20,335 nt of DNA from Sphingomonadaceae bacterium (GTDB taxonomy: Bacteria > Pseudomonadota > Alphaproteobacteria > Sphingomonadales > Sphingomonadaceae): the NCBI GenBank assembly GCA_019239785.1, contig JAFAZM010000241.1, positions 1 through 20,335 on the forward strand. The letters run 5' to 3'. Numbering within the stretch: the first letter of the stretch is position 1; every line of letters starts with the position of its first letter. The notes below the pieces were generated by a model, which saw only the letters and a list, made by a program, of their open reading frames with translations, was not told where the DNA came from and did not search any database. The translations under genes and the position numbers were made by a program. Shown piece by piece: positions 6,719-14,155 of this stretch.

Positions 6719-8185
6719 ATGGCCATGCGGGCGGACCCCAATCGTTGCCTCTTGCTGATCGACGACGAGCCGGCCCAAAGGCGGCTGGTCACGGCGATCG
6801 GCGCCCGCGCCGGCTGGTGGGTCCGCGGCGCGTCGGATTTCGATGCCGCCAGGAAGATGTTCGAGGATCCGCAGGAGCCGAAGTTCGACGCGATCCTGCT
6901 CGACCATTGGCTGCCCGGCGAGGCCGGCACGGAGCTGATCCGCGAGATCCGCGCGACCCGGCCCGATCTGCCGTTGCTGATCCTCACCGCGCAGAACGAT
7001 GTCGCGGTTGCGGTCGACGCGATGCGCGCCGGCGCTTCGGACTTCATCGTCAAGCCACTGGCGCCCGAGCGGCTGCTCGCCGCCCTCAACAGCGCGACCG
7101 ACCGGCGCAAGGGCGCGAGCGAGCTGCGTCCGCTCACCGAGAAGATCGCCAAATCGCTCGGCTTCGAGGAGATCGTCGGCTCCGCCCCCAAGTTCCGGAC
7201 CGCTTTGGCCATCGCCGCCAAGGCGGCGCGCGCCCGGGTCTCGGTGCTGATCGAAGGCGAGAGCGGCGCGGGCAAGGAGATCGTCGCCCAGGCGATCCAC
7301 GCCGCGAGCCCGCGCGGCAAGAAGCAGCTCCACACCGTGAATTGCGGCGCGATCCCCGAGAATCTCGTCGAATCGGTCCTGTTCGGCCATGAGAAAGGCG
7401 CCTTCACCGGCGCCTTCGATCGCCATGTCGGCCGCTTCGAGGATGCGGACGGCTCGACCATCTTCCTCGACGAGGTCGGCGAGCTGCCGCTCGACACCCA
7501 GGTCAAGTTGCTGCGCGCGCTCGAAACCGGCGAGATCCAGCGGGTCGGCAGCCGCTCGACGATGACCGTCGACGTCCGCATCATCGCCGCGACCAACCGC
7601 CGCCTCACCGAGGAGGTCGCCGCCGGCCGCTTCCGCGAGGACCTCTATTACCGGCTGAACGTCGTCCATGTCGCGATCCCGCCGCTGCGCGACCGGCAGA
7701 GCGACATTCCCGCCCTCGCCCGCCATCTGCTCGCCCGCATCGCCGAGCAGCCCGGCATGCGCTCCCTCTCGATCACCGACGACGCGCTCGCGGTTTTGAT
7801 GTCCTATGGCTGGCCCGGCAATGTCCGCCAGCTGCAGAACGCCTTGTTCCGCGCCGCCGTGCTCTGCGAAGGCGATGCGCTCACCGCCGCCGATTTCCCG
7901 CACATCGCCAACGAGGCGACCTGCGGCCGGCGCGCCGACGATTATCACGCCAAGCCGCTGAACGGCGCCTCGCAAAGCGCCGCCTTCGCCCATGGCGCAG
8001 GCATCACCCTGTTCGAGGCGGACGGCAACATGCGCCCGCTCGAAGCGATCGAGGCCGACGTCATCCGCCTCGCCATCGGCCATTATCGCGGCCGCATGAC
8101 CGAGGTCGCACGACGGCTCGGGATCGGACGGTCGACCTTGTACCGTAAGCTCGGCGAGCTGGGGATCGGGGATATCGCCGCCTAA
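6719..8185 (+). CDS. Sigma-54-dependent response regulator (NtrC family)
   Basis: The 488-residue protein has all three NtrC-type parts. The receiver domain (about 8-125) has acidic pocket D15/D16, phosphoacceptor D62 in LLDHWLPG, T90 and K112. The AAA+ domain (about 150-390) has Walker A GESGAGKE (180-187), an intact GAFTGA sigma-54 contact loop (227-232), Walker B IFLDEVGELP and FREDLYYRLNV. The C-terminal Fis-type helix-turn-helix is MTEVARRLGIGRSTLYRKL. It should activate RpoN-dependent promoters when phosphorylated. No sensor kinase is adjacent, so it is an orphan here. A second ATG at 6725 has the better spaced GAGG site and may be the true start. The C-terminal region resembles TacA-like regulators of alphaproteobacteria, but that assignment is tentative. 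Confidence 0.95.
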   Translation: MAMRADPNRCLLLIDDEPAQRRLVTAIGARAGWWVRGASDFDAARKMFEDPQEPKFDAILLDHWLPGEAGTELIREIRATRPDLPLLILTAQNDVAVAVDAMRAGASDFIVKPLAPERLLAALNSATDRRKGASELRPLTEKIAKSLGFEEIVGSAPKFRTALAIAAKAARARVSVLIEGESGAGKEIVAQAIHAASPRGKKQLHTVNCGAIPENLVESVLFGHEKGAFTGAFDRHVGRFEDADGSTIFLDEVGELPLDTQVKLLRALETGEIQRVGSRSTMTVDVRIIAATNRRLTEEVAAGRFREDLYYRLNVVHVAIPPLRDRQSDIPALARHLLARIAEQPGMRSLSITDDALAVLMSYGWPGNVRQLQNALFRAAVLCEGDALTAADFPHIANEATCGRRADDYHAKPLNGASQSAAFAHGAGITLFEADGNMRPLEAIEADVIRLAIGHYRGRMTEVARRLGIGRSTLYRKLGELGIGDIAA

Positions 8186-8191
8186 GGCGCC

Positions 8192-8224
8192 ACGCGCATA
8201 AGTCCCGACAGGCTTATGGCGCGT
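8192..8224 (+). terminator. Stem-loop after the sigma-54 regulator, possible terminator
   Basis: ACGCGC-ATAAG (8192-8202) pairs with CTTATGGCGCGT (8213-8224) with one bulged base, directly after the stop codon at 8185. There is no T tract, so its role as a terminator is an inference from position. Confidence 0.45.
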
Positions 8225-8273
8225 AGCAGCCAGGCGCGGACGACGGGTCGTGCCGAAGGCCGAACCCGATCGA

Positions 8274-8299
8274 CGTCACGCGACAATGGTCGCGTGACG
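8274..8299. repeat. Perfect 11-bp inverted repeat with 4-base loop
   Basis: CGTCACGCGAC (8274-8284) and GTCGCGTGACG (8289-8299) are exact inverted copies around AATG. The site sits in the 225-bp gap between the regulator and the dehydrogenase gene, about 110 bp before the latter. It could be a hairpin or a dyad operator. Nothing else was recognised in this gap apart from the stem-loop just after the regulator. Confidence 0.5.
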
Positions 8300-8410
8300 G
8301 CCGAGGCCCGCAGCTCTCGTCCCCAACAACCCCACACCGCCACTCGCGGACTCTGCCATAGCTTGGGTTTGCTGCTGTCAGCGAGCGCGCCGCCCTGCTA
8401 CACCCGGCCC

Positions 8411-9172
8411 ATGCCCAATTTCGAAAACGCCATCGTCCTCGTCACCGGCGCCGCTTCCGGCATCGGCGCCGCGGTCGCCACCCGCTTGGCCGCAGACGGC
8501 GCCCGCAAGCTGATCCTCGCCGATCTCGACGAGGATCGGCTGCGCGACTTTGCTTTCTCCTTGCCCTGCGCGCGCGAGCTCATGATCGGCGACGTCGCCG
8601 ACGAGGGGCTCTGGGCGACCGCGGATCTCACCGGCCTCACCCATGCCGTGGTCAATGCCGGGATCGGCGCCGGATCGCCGATCGCGGAGACCAGCCTCGC
8701 CGAGTGGCGCCGGGTGATGTCGCCCAATCTGGACGGCGCCTTCCTGACGCTGAAGGCCGCGATGCGGGCGATCAAGTCGACCGGCCAGGGCGGCGCCATC
8801 GTGCTGACCGCGTCGGCCGCCGGGCTGAAGGCCGAGCCCGGCATCGCCGCTTACGGCGCCTCCAAGGCGGCGGTGATCCACCTGGCCCGCATCGCCGCCA
8901 AGGAAGGCGGGCCGGACAGGATCCGGGTCAACGCGATCGCGCCGGGCGGCGTCGAGACGCCGATCTGGAATGCCGTCCCCTTCTTCCAGCAGCTGGTGAC
9001 GAATACGGGCAGCGAGGAGGCGGCCTTCGCCGCGATGGGCGCGGCCGGGAGCCTTGCCGGCCGCTTCGCCAGGCCCGAGGAGATCGCCGCCCAGATCGCC
9101 TTCCTCCTCTCCGAGGAATGCGGCTTCGTCACCGGCGCCTGCCTGGTCAGCGACGGCGGCTATTCGATTTAA
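8411..9172 (+). CDS. Short-chain dehydrogenase/reductase (SDR) family oxidoreductase
   Basis: The 253-residue protein has the classical SDR length. The cofactor motif TGAASGIG is at residues 12-19, an acidic D-L-D follows the second strand (ILADLDED), which favours NAD(H) over NADP(H), and VNAGIG replaces the usual NNAG. The catalytic set is S135, Y148 and K152 (YGASK), with the normal 13-residue spacing between Ser and Tyr. The C-terminal IRVNAIAPGGVETP and GFVTGACLVSDGGYS are standard. I chose the ATG at 8411 because the family begins here; an upstream extension of the frame has no similarity. No clear Shine-Dalgarno is visible, so the mRNA may be leaderless or weakly initiated. The substrate is unknown. 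It stands alone on the plus strand. Confidence 0.92.
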   Translation: MPNFENAIVLVTGAASGIGAAVATRLAADGARKLILADLDEDRLRDFAFSLPCARELMIGDVADEGLWATADLTGLTHAVVNAGIGAGSPIAETSLAEWRRVMSPNLDGAFLTLKAAMRAIKSTGQGGAIVLTASAAGLKAEPGIAAYGASKAAVIHLARIAAKEGGPDRIRVNAIAPGGVETPIWNAVPFFQQLVTNTGSEEAAFAAMGAAGSLAGRFARPEEIAAQIAFLLSEECGFVTGACLVSDGGYSI

Positions 9173-9266
9173 GCTCTGCGCGCTTATTGTGCGGAAGCGA
9201 GACAGGCCGGACGCGCGGCGCGGCTTCGGTTGAACTCGGGCGCCGCACGGGCGTAACGCCCTGACC

Positions 9267-10868
9267 ATGCGGCGGAACGGCCATCGCGCGAAGGGGCGGA
9301 CCCGGCTTTCCCTCCTGCTGCGGGCGGGCGCGATCGCCTGCGCTTTCGCGGTGCAGCTTCCGGTCGACGCCTTGCGCTCGGCGCCTGCCGTTCCGGAGCG
9401 GCCGGTCGCGCCGGCGGCGGCCCAGCCGCTCCCCCCGGTCGAGATCGGCGCCGACGTCGCGTCCTTCTATCGCGACCGGGGCTTCCGGCCGCTCTGGGTC
9501 ACCAGCGACGGGCTGCGGCCGGAGGGCGAGCAGGTGCTGCGCATGCTTGGCCCATCGGCCTCGCCGGGCCTGCGCGCCGCAATGGCGGCGGCAGAGAGCG
9601 GCGATCCGCACCTGCTGACCCGCGCCGACCTGCTGCTGAGCGAGGCCTATGCCGACCATGTCCGCCGGCTGCAGCAACCGCCGGCGGCCAATGCGATGCG
9701 CTATATCGATCCCGGCCTGGCCCCCGCGGTGCAGCCGGTGCGGGCGATCCTCGACGGCGCGGCCGCGGCGCCCTCGCTCGCCGCGCATCTCGATGCCGTC
9801 GAGCGGATCAATCCGGTCTATGATGGCCTCCGCCGCGGCCTCGCCGCCTATCGCGCGCATTGGTCGCATCTGCCCCAGGCCGCGCTGCCGGCGCATCCCT
9901 CGCCGGACCAGCTTCGCCATCGCCTCGGCCTCGGAGCGCAGGACGATCCGGCGGCACGGCTGCGCGCGTTCCAGCATGTCCACGGCCTGCCGCAGACCGG
10001 CACGGCCGATGCCGCCACCGTCGCGGCGCTGAACCGCGGCGCCTTTTATTACGAGCGCAGGATCGAAGCCAATATCGAGCGGGCGCGGGCGATCCCGGCG
10101 CGGCCGGACGGGCGCTACATCCTGGTCGACACCGCTTCGGCACGTTTGTGGATGGTCGCGAACGGCCGCATCCACGATGCGATGCGGGTCGTGGTCGGCA
10201 AGCGCGCGATGCCGACGCCTTTGATGGCCGGCCTGATCCGCTATGCCGCGCTCAATCCCTATTGGAACCTGCCGCCCGACCTGATCCGCAAGCGCGCGGG
10301 CAATGCGGTGCGGCACGGCGCCGGCGTCATCCCCGGCGAGCGGCTGCAGGTGCTCTCCGACTGGACACCGCAGGCGCGCACGCTGGCGCCGGGCTCGGTC
10401 GACTGGCGTGCGGTCGCCGCCGGCCGGCGCTTCGTCAATTTGCGCCAGCTGCCCGGGCCGCAGAACATGATGGGCCGGATCAAGTTCATGCTTCCCAACG
10501 ATCTCGGCGTCTATCTCCACGACACGCCGCTGCGCGACCTGCTCCGCCGCGCCGACCGGCATGAAAGCTCCGGCTGCGTGCGGCTGGAGGACGCGCAGAG
10601 GCTCGGGCGCTGGCTGTTCGACGGAAGCGTGCCGCGCGGCAGCGGCGCGCCGGAGGAACGGGCGGACCTGCCGGCGCCGGTGCCGGTCTACCTCGCTTAT
10701 TTCACCGTTCTGCCCTCGCGGGACGGCGTCGTCTTCCAGCCCGACGTCTACGGCCGCGACGGCGCCGCGGGGGCCTCCGGCGCCGCCCGGGCGCCACGCG
10801 CCGCACCGCCGCGCGCCGGCGCCGCGCGATCCACCCCGCGCAGGAACCGGAGCAGCCCGGTGAAATAG
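9267..10868 (+). CDS. L,D-transpeptidase (YcbB-like) with peptidoglycan-binding domain
   Basis: The 533-residue protein starts with a basic N-terminus and hydrophobic signal segment (LLLRAGAIACAFAVQL), so it should act in the periplasm. A YcbB-type scaffold region (about 50-200) precedes a peptidoglycan-binding-1-like stretch (RLRAFQHVHGLPQTGTADAATVAALN, near 233-258). The YkuD catalytic domain follows from about 280, with H418 in YLHDTP and the catalytic Cys437 in HESSGCVRLED. It should form 3-3 cross-links in peptidoglycan or attach proteins to it. After the domain (about residue 495 onward) the tail is low-complexity Ala/Pro/Arg, and its last 121 bp overlap the convergent hydrolase gene. 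It is a stand-alone gene. The ATG at 9267 has no strong ribosome binding site. Confidence 0.92.
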   Translation: MRRNGHRAKGRTRLSLLLRAGAIACAFAVQLPVDALRSAPAVPERPVAPAAAQPLPPVEIGADVASFYRDRGFRPLWVTSDGLRPEGEQVLRMLGPSASPGLRAAMAAAESGDPHLLTRADLLLSEAYADHVRRLQQPPAANAMRYIDPGLAPAVQPVRAILDGAAAAPSLAAHLDAVERINPVYDGLRRGLAAYRAHWSHLPQAALPAHPSPDQLRHRLGLGAQDDPAARLRAFQHVHGLPQTGTADAATVAALNRGAFYYERRIEANIERARAIPARPDGRYILVDTASARLWMVANGRIHDAMRVVVGKRAMPTPLMAGLIRYAALNPYWNLPPDLIRKRAGNAVRHGAGVIPGERLQVLSDWTPQARTLAPGSVDWRAVAAGRRFVNLRQLPGPQNMMGRIKFMLPNDLGVYLHDTPLRDLLRRADRHESSGCVRLEDAQRLGRWLFDGSVPRGSGAPEERADLPAPVPVYLAYFTVLPSRDGVVFQPDVYGRDGAAGASGAARAPRAAPPRAGAARSTPRRNRSSPVK

Positions 10869-11827
10869 GCCTGCTGGTCGTCGTAGAAGGACATGTGGCT
10901 GCCGTTCGGCAGATAGAGATAATGGCCGTGCGGCAGGCGGTGCGACATCGCCTCCATCCAGTGCGGGTCCATCGTGTCGTAGCGGGCGCCGATCACCAGG
11001 GTCGGGACGGCGATCCGGTGCAGGTCCGCGCTGCGGTCCCAATGCTCCAGCGTGCCGCTGGCGCCGAGCTCGCTCGGCCCCTGCATCAAGGTGTAGACGT
11101 GCTGGTTCAGGTGATTGAACGAGCGGCTGACGGGCTCCGGCCATTCGGCGAACGGGCGGCGCAGGAAATGCTGCTCGTAATGCATCGGCACCAGGGTCTG
11201 CATATAGCGCGGATCGTCGGTGTGGTGCGTCGCCTCGAGCTGCTGGACCAGGGCGAGCTGGCGCTGGTCCATCGCCGGCATCAGCACCCGGTGCGCGTAA
11301 TCGTTATAGGCCGGGATCGAATCCATCATGTTGGAGATGATCAGGCATTTGAGATTCTGCTGGTAGCGCAGCGCATATTCCATCGCGAGGATGCCGCCCC
11401 AGGAGTGGCCGAGCAGGCAGAAATTGTCGCGGTTGAGGCCGAGCGCGCGGCGGACCTGCTCGACCTCGTCGACGAAGCGGTCGATCGTCCAGAGCCGGTC
11501 GTCGTTCGGCTGGTCCGAATAAGCCGAGCCGAGCTGGTCGTAATAGATATATTCCACGCCGGCGCCGGGCAGGAAGGAATCGAACGCCTCGAAATATTCG
11601 TGCGTCGCCGCGGGACCGCCGTGGAGGAGCAGCACGCGCAAATGCGGGTTGCTGCCGACGCGCTTGGTCCAGACCCGGAAATCGCCGTGCGGCGTATGGA
11701 TCGGGATCATCCGCACCCCGCCGCTCCAGGCGTCCGGATGGCCGGCGCGGCTGAAATAGGAGGGCACGGGCTGGGCCAGAGCGGGCCCGACGAGCAGCAA
11801 GGCGACGAGCAGGAACAGACGCTTCAT
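10748..11827 (-). CDS. Exported alpha/beta hydrolase, proline iminopeptidase-like (S33 family)
   Basis: From the ATG at 11825-11827 the protein has 359 residues. It starts MKRLFLLVALLLVGPALAQP, a clean Sec signal peptide with cleavage after ALA at about 18, so the enzyme is periplasmic. S33 features are HGGPA (69-73, oxyanion region), YYDQLGSAYSDQP (95-107), the nucleophile elbow GHSWGG with Ser142, a lid, VIGARYDTMDP (acid strand) and NGSHMSFYDD with the catalytic His. It may release N-terminal residues from small peptides or hydrolyse other small amides or esters. The C-terminal ~29 residues are Ala/Pro/Arg-rich and lie in a 121-bp overlap with the convergent transpeptidase gene. It is downstream of the ATP-grasp and monooxygenase genes on the same strand, but a repeat of 213 bp intervenes. 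Confidence 0.9.
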   Translation of the reverse strand: MKRLFLLVALLLVGPALAQPVPSYFSRAGHPDAWSGGVRMIPIHTPHGDFRVWTKRVGSNPHLRVLLLHGGPAATHEYFEAFDSFLPGAGVEYIYYDQLGSAYSDQPNDDRLWTIDRFVDEVEQVRRALGLNRDNFCLLGHSWGGILAMEYALRYQQNLKCLIISNMMDSIPAYNDYAHRVLMPAMDQRQLALVQQLEATHHTDDPRYMQTLVPMHYEQHFLRRPFAEWPEPVSRSFNHLNQHVYTLMQGPSELGASGTLEHWDRSADLHRIAVPTLVIGARYDTMDPHWMEAMSHRLPHGHYLYLPNGSHMSFYDDQQAYFTGLLRFLRGVDRAAPARGGAARGARAAPEAPAAPSRP

Positions 11828-11892
11828 GAGAGTCCTCCCCCTTGGACGATTTCCCATATCATTGGCGTGGCGGGATGGTCCATCGCGATCCC

Positions 11893-12106
11893 TTCCCTCT
11901 CCCGTTTCGGGGAGAGGGAAACCCGGCCGCAGACCGGGGAGGGTGAGGGTGCGACGTGGGCGGAAAGGCGGCGAGGATCGAACCCGAACGCTGCCCTGCC
12001 CTCAGCCTCCCGCTCGCTTCGCGAGCGGGCCCCTCCATCAGCCCGGATCCAAAGGGCCATGCGGGGCATGGTCCGCCGGGCTGATCCCCGAAACGGGAGA
12101 GGGGAT
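11893..12106. repeat. 213-bp intergenic element with 19-bp terminal inverted repeats and internal hairpins
   Basis: Terminal copies CCCTCTCCCGTTTCGGGGA (11895-11913) and its exact reverse complement (12085-12103) bracket the element. The left end is itself a hairpin with 11-bp arms (11893-11903/11910-11920). Inside are a 9-bp triloop stem CCCGCTCGCttcGCGAGCGGG (12009-12029) and a 10-bp stem ATCAGCCCGG/CCGGGCTGAT (12037-12046/12076-12085). The right end touches the stop codon of the monooxygenase gene (12107). It fills the 279-bp gap before the hydrolase gene, and no gene was seen in it. Confidence 0.85.
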
Positions 12107-13132
12107 TTAGTGCTTCATCGGCGCGATGACCGCTTCCGCGAAGCGGTCCATCTCCTCCGCCTGCGGGCTCATCTGGAGCAGCAGCAGGTCCAGACCCGCC
12201 GCTTCGTACGCCTCGATCCTTTCCCGGATCTGCGCCGGTGTCCCGACCAGCTTCGGCCGCAGCCCCCGGTTCGAGACCGAATATTCCTGCAGCTTCAGCT
12301 CGCGCTCGAGCTGGGTGCCGGAGAGCCACTGGTCGAAATTGTCGAAGCCGGCCGGCGGCTCGGGCGGGAGGGCGGTGATCCGCTCCAGCTCGGCCTGCGC
12401 CTCCGCTTCGGTCTCGCGGACGATTGCATAGGCGGCCATGCCGAACTGCATCGGCGGGCCGCTCGCTTCCTCGCGGCGGCGCTTCATGTCCGCGATCTTG
12501 GGCGCGATCGCCTCGACCGGATCGCCGTGCATCACATAGGCGTCGCACTGGGTGGCGATCATATTCTTCGCGGCGTCGCTCTCGCCACCGGCGTAGATGG
12601 TCGGATGGTGCGGCGGCTTGGGCTCGCAGATCGCCTGGTCGAGCCGGTAGCGCTCGCCGTCGAAGCTGAATCTCTTCTCGGTCCAGAGCCCGTTCACCAC
12701 CTTCAGCCATTCGCTGGTGCGCGCATAGCGATCGTCATGCTGGTCGAACTCGAGGCCGTATTGCCGCGCCTCGTCCGCCCACCAGGAGGAGACGACGTTG
12801 AGCGCGAGCCGGCCGCCGCTGATATTGTCGATGTTCGCCGCCTGCTTCGCGAACAAGGCGGGCTGGTGGAAATTGGGACGGACCGCGACCATCAGCTCGA
12901 TCGTCTCGGTCACCGCCGCCAGCGCCGCCGCGGTCGACCAGGCGTCGAGCGCCGGCTCCTCGACGCCCTTGATGTCGTTGAGGTTCAGCTCCGCGATCAG
13001 GCTGAGGTCCCAGCCGGTCGCCTCGCTGCGCCGGGTGAGGCGCTTCACATAATCCCAGCTCGCCTCCATCCCCTCGTCGGACACGTTGCGCAGCCAGCCG
13101 CCGAATACCGGCATCCAGTAACCGAACCTCAT
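12107..13132 (-). CDS. LLM-class (luciferase-like) flavin-dependent monooxygenase
   Basis: The 341-residue protein has the usual length and order of the bacterial luciferase-like family, which uses reduced flavin and oxygen to oxidise small organic substrates. The N-terminal strand is MRFGYWMPVFGGW. Then come LSLIAELNLNDIKG, TIELMVAVRPNFHQPALFAKQAANIDNISGGRLALNVVSSW, a flavin-phosphate-type stretch PTIYAGGESDAAKNMIA, and GTPAQIRERIEAYEAAGLDLLLLQMSP at the C-terminus. It is closest in feel to the SsuD/SfnG/RutA branch, but the substrate cannot be assigned, and no partner flavin reductase is nearby. Its ATG overlaps the stop of the upstream ATP-grasp gene as ATGA, so the two are translationally coupled and probably act in one pathway. 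A repeat element begins right after its stop. Confidence 0.93.
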   Translation of the reverse strand: MRFGYWMPVFGGWLRNVSDEGMEASWDYVKRLTRRSEATGWDLSLIAELNLNDIKGVEEPALDAWSTAAALAAVTETIELMVAVRPNFHQPALFAKQAANIDNISGGRLALNVVSSWWADEARQYGLEFDQHDDRYARTSEWLKVVNGLWTEKRFSFDGERYRLDQAICEPKPPHHPTIYAGGESDAAKNMIATQCDAYVMHGDPVEAIAPKIADMKRRREEASGPPMQFGMAAYAIVRETEAEAQAELERITALPPEPPAGFDNFDQWLSGTQLERELKLQEYSVSNRGLRPKLVGTPAQIRERIEAYEAAGLDLLLLQMSPQAEEMDRFAEAVIAPMKH

Positions 13133-14049
13133 CCCCTGGCCTCCGCGATGACCTTTTCCAGATGGTCGACCAGCCGTTCATGCGGGTCCCAGCCGAGCAC
13201 GTCCAGCGGATTGGCGACGAAGTTGGACAAGGCGTTGATGTCGTAGAAACGTGCCGTCCCGTCGCGGTCGTCGATCATATATTCGACGCCGCCGACCTCG
13301 ATCCCAACCGCCCGGACGATCCGTTCCGCCGCTTCGATCAGCTCCGGCGGCGGCGTCACCGCCGTCATCCTGACCGCCGCCCGGCCGGGCGCGGCGATGC
13401 AGGCCTCGGCGGGGCAGAGATCGAAGCCGCCGTCGCTCGCCACGTCGATCGCATAGAGATAGTTGCCGCCGAGCGTCTCGACCCGGATCATGGAGCCGCC
13501 CCGCGCCGGCACCAGATCCTGGAGCAGCAGCACCTGGTCGACGCTGGTCGGCAGGAAACGTTCGCGCACCGCCTCCTCGAGCTCGGCGCGCGAGCCGTAG
13601 CGGACGATGCCGGCGCCGGCGCCGCCGATATTGGCCTTGAGCAGCAGGGGGAAGGTCATCTCGGCGGCGGCGGCCAAGATGTCCTCGCGCCGGTGCACCA
13701 CCCGGGTCGCCGGGGTCGGCAGGCCAAGCCCGGCGATCAGCGAGAGTTGCCGCGCCTTCGAGGAATCCACCGCGATCACGTCGACGCCGTTCAGCACCCT
13801 GGCGCCGCAGCGCGCCCAATGGGCGAGCAACGCCTCGGCATAGAAGATGCCGTGCTCCGCCTCGCGCAGGAAGCTCGACATCGCGACGCGGCTGAGCACG
13901 ACCGGGGCGGGGATGTCGGCGGAAGCCGGATCGAAACGATGATCGGAGAGGCGGATCGGGGTATAGGCGATGCGGCGCCGGTCGAGCGCCGCGAACAAGG
14001 GCGCGAACCAGCTCGGATGCTCGTAGAGGATGGCGAGATCGGCGGTCAT
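13129..14049 (-). CDS. RimK-like ATP-grasp ligase, substrate unknown
   Basis: The 306-residue protein resembles the RimK/glutathione-synthetase type of ATP-grasp carboxylate-amine ligases, which join an acyl-phosphate intermediate to an amine or thiol. Visible parts are DSSKARQLSLIAGLGLPTPATRVV (the usual hand-over into the ATP-binding region), FPLLLKANIGGAGAGIVRY (ATP-binding loop, about 135-152), QVLLLQDLVPARGG (hinge) and VGGVEYMIDDRDGTARFYDINALSNFV near the C-terminus. The final DINAL-N pattern should bind magnesium. The N-terminal ~95 residues (MTADLAILYEHPSWFAPLFA) are a pre-ATP-grasp domain. It is the first gene of the minus-strand set, with 4-bp overlap to the flavin monooxygenase. 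The divergent membrane-protein gene begins 106 bp upstream. No natural-product carrier or peptide precursor is visible in the window. Confidence 0.85.
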   Translation of the reverse strand: MTADLAILYEHPSWFAPLFAALDRRRIAYTPIRLSDHRFDPASADIPAPVVLSRVAMSSFLREAEHGIFYAEALLAHWARCGARVLNGVDVIAVDSSKARQLSLIAGLGLPTPATRVVHRREDILAAAAEMTFPLLLKANIGGAGAGIVRYGSRAELEEAVRERFLPTSVDQVLLLQDLVPARGGSMIRVETLGGNYLYAIDVASDGGFDLCPAEACIAAPGRAAVRMTAVTPPPELIEAAERIVRAVGIEVGGVEYMIDDRDGTARFYDINALSNFVANPLDVLGWDPHERLVDHLEKVIAEARG

Positions 14050-14155
14050 GCCCGCGCCAATGGGCGCGCGCGGGCGATAAGGGAAGGGGCGGTCGTCGCT
14101 ACGAGCTGTTAACCACTTGCGCCTACCCTGCTAAGGACCTGGGACGGGAGCGACC

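Noticed and set aside
9249..9261. Small hairpin GGGCGtaaCGCCC before the L,D-transpeptidase
   Set aside because: A 5-bp stem is too short to stand out in DNA of this composition.
9147..11144. 665-codon minus-strand frame opposite the L,D-transpeptidase
   Set aside because: It is in shadow of a gene with intact catalytic motifs, and its product is low-complexity and lacks any recognisable domain.
10895..13246. 783-codon plus-strand frame over hydrolase and monooxygenase genes
   Set aside because: It runs antisense through two well-supported genes and an inverted-repeat element. This is the result of few stops in high-GC DNA.
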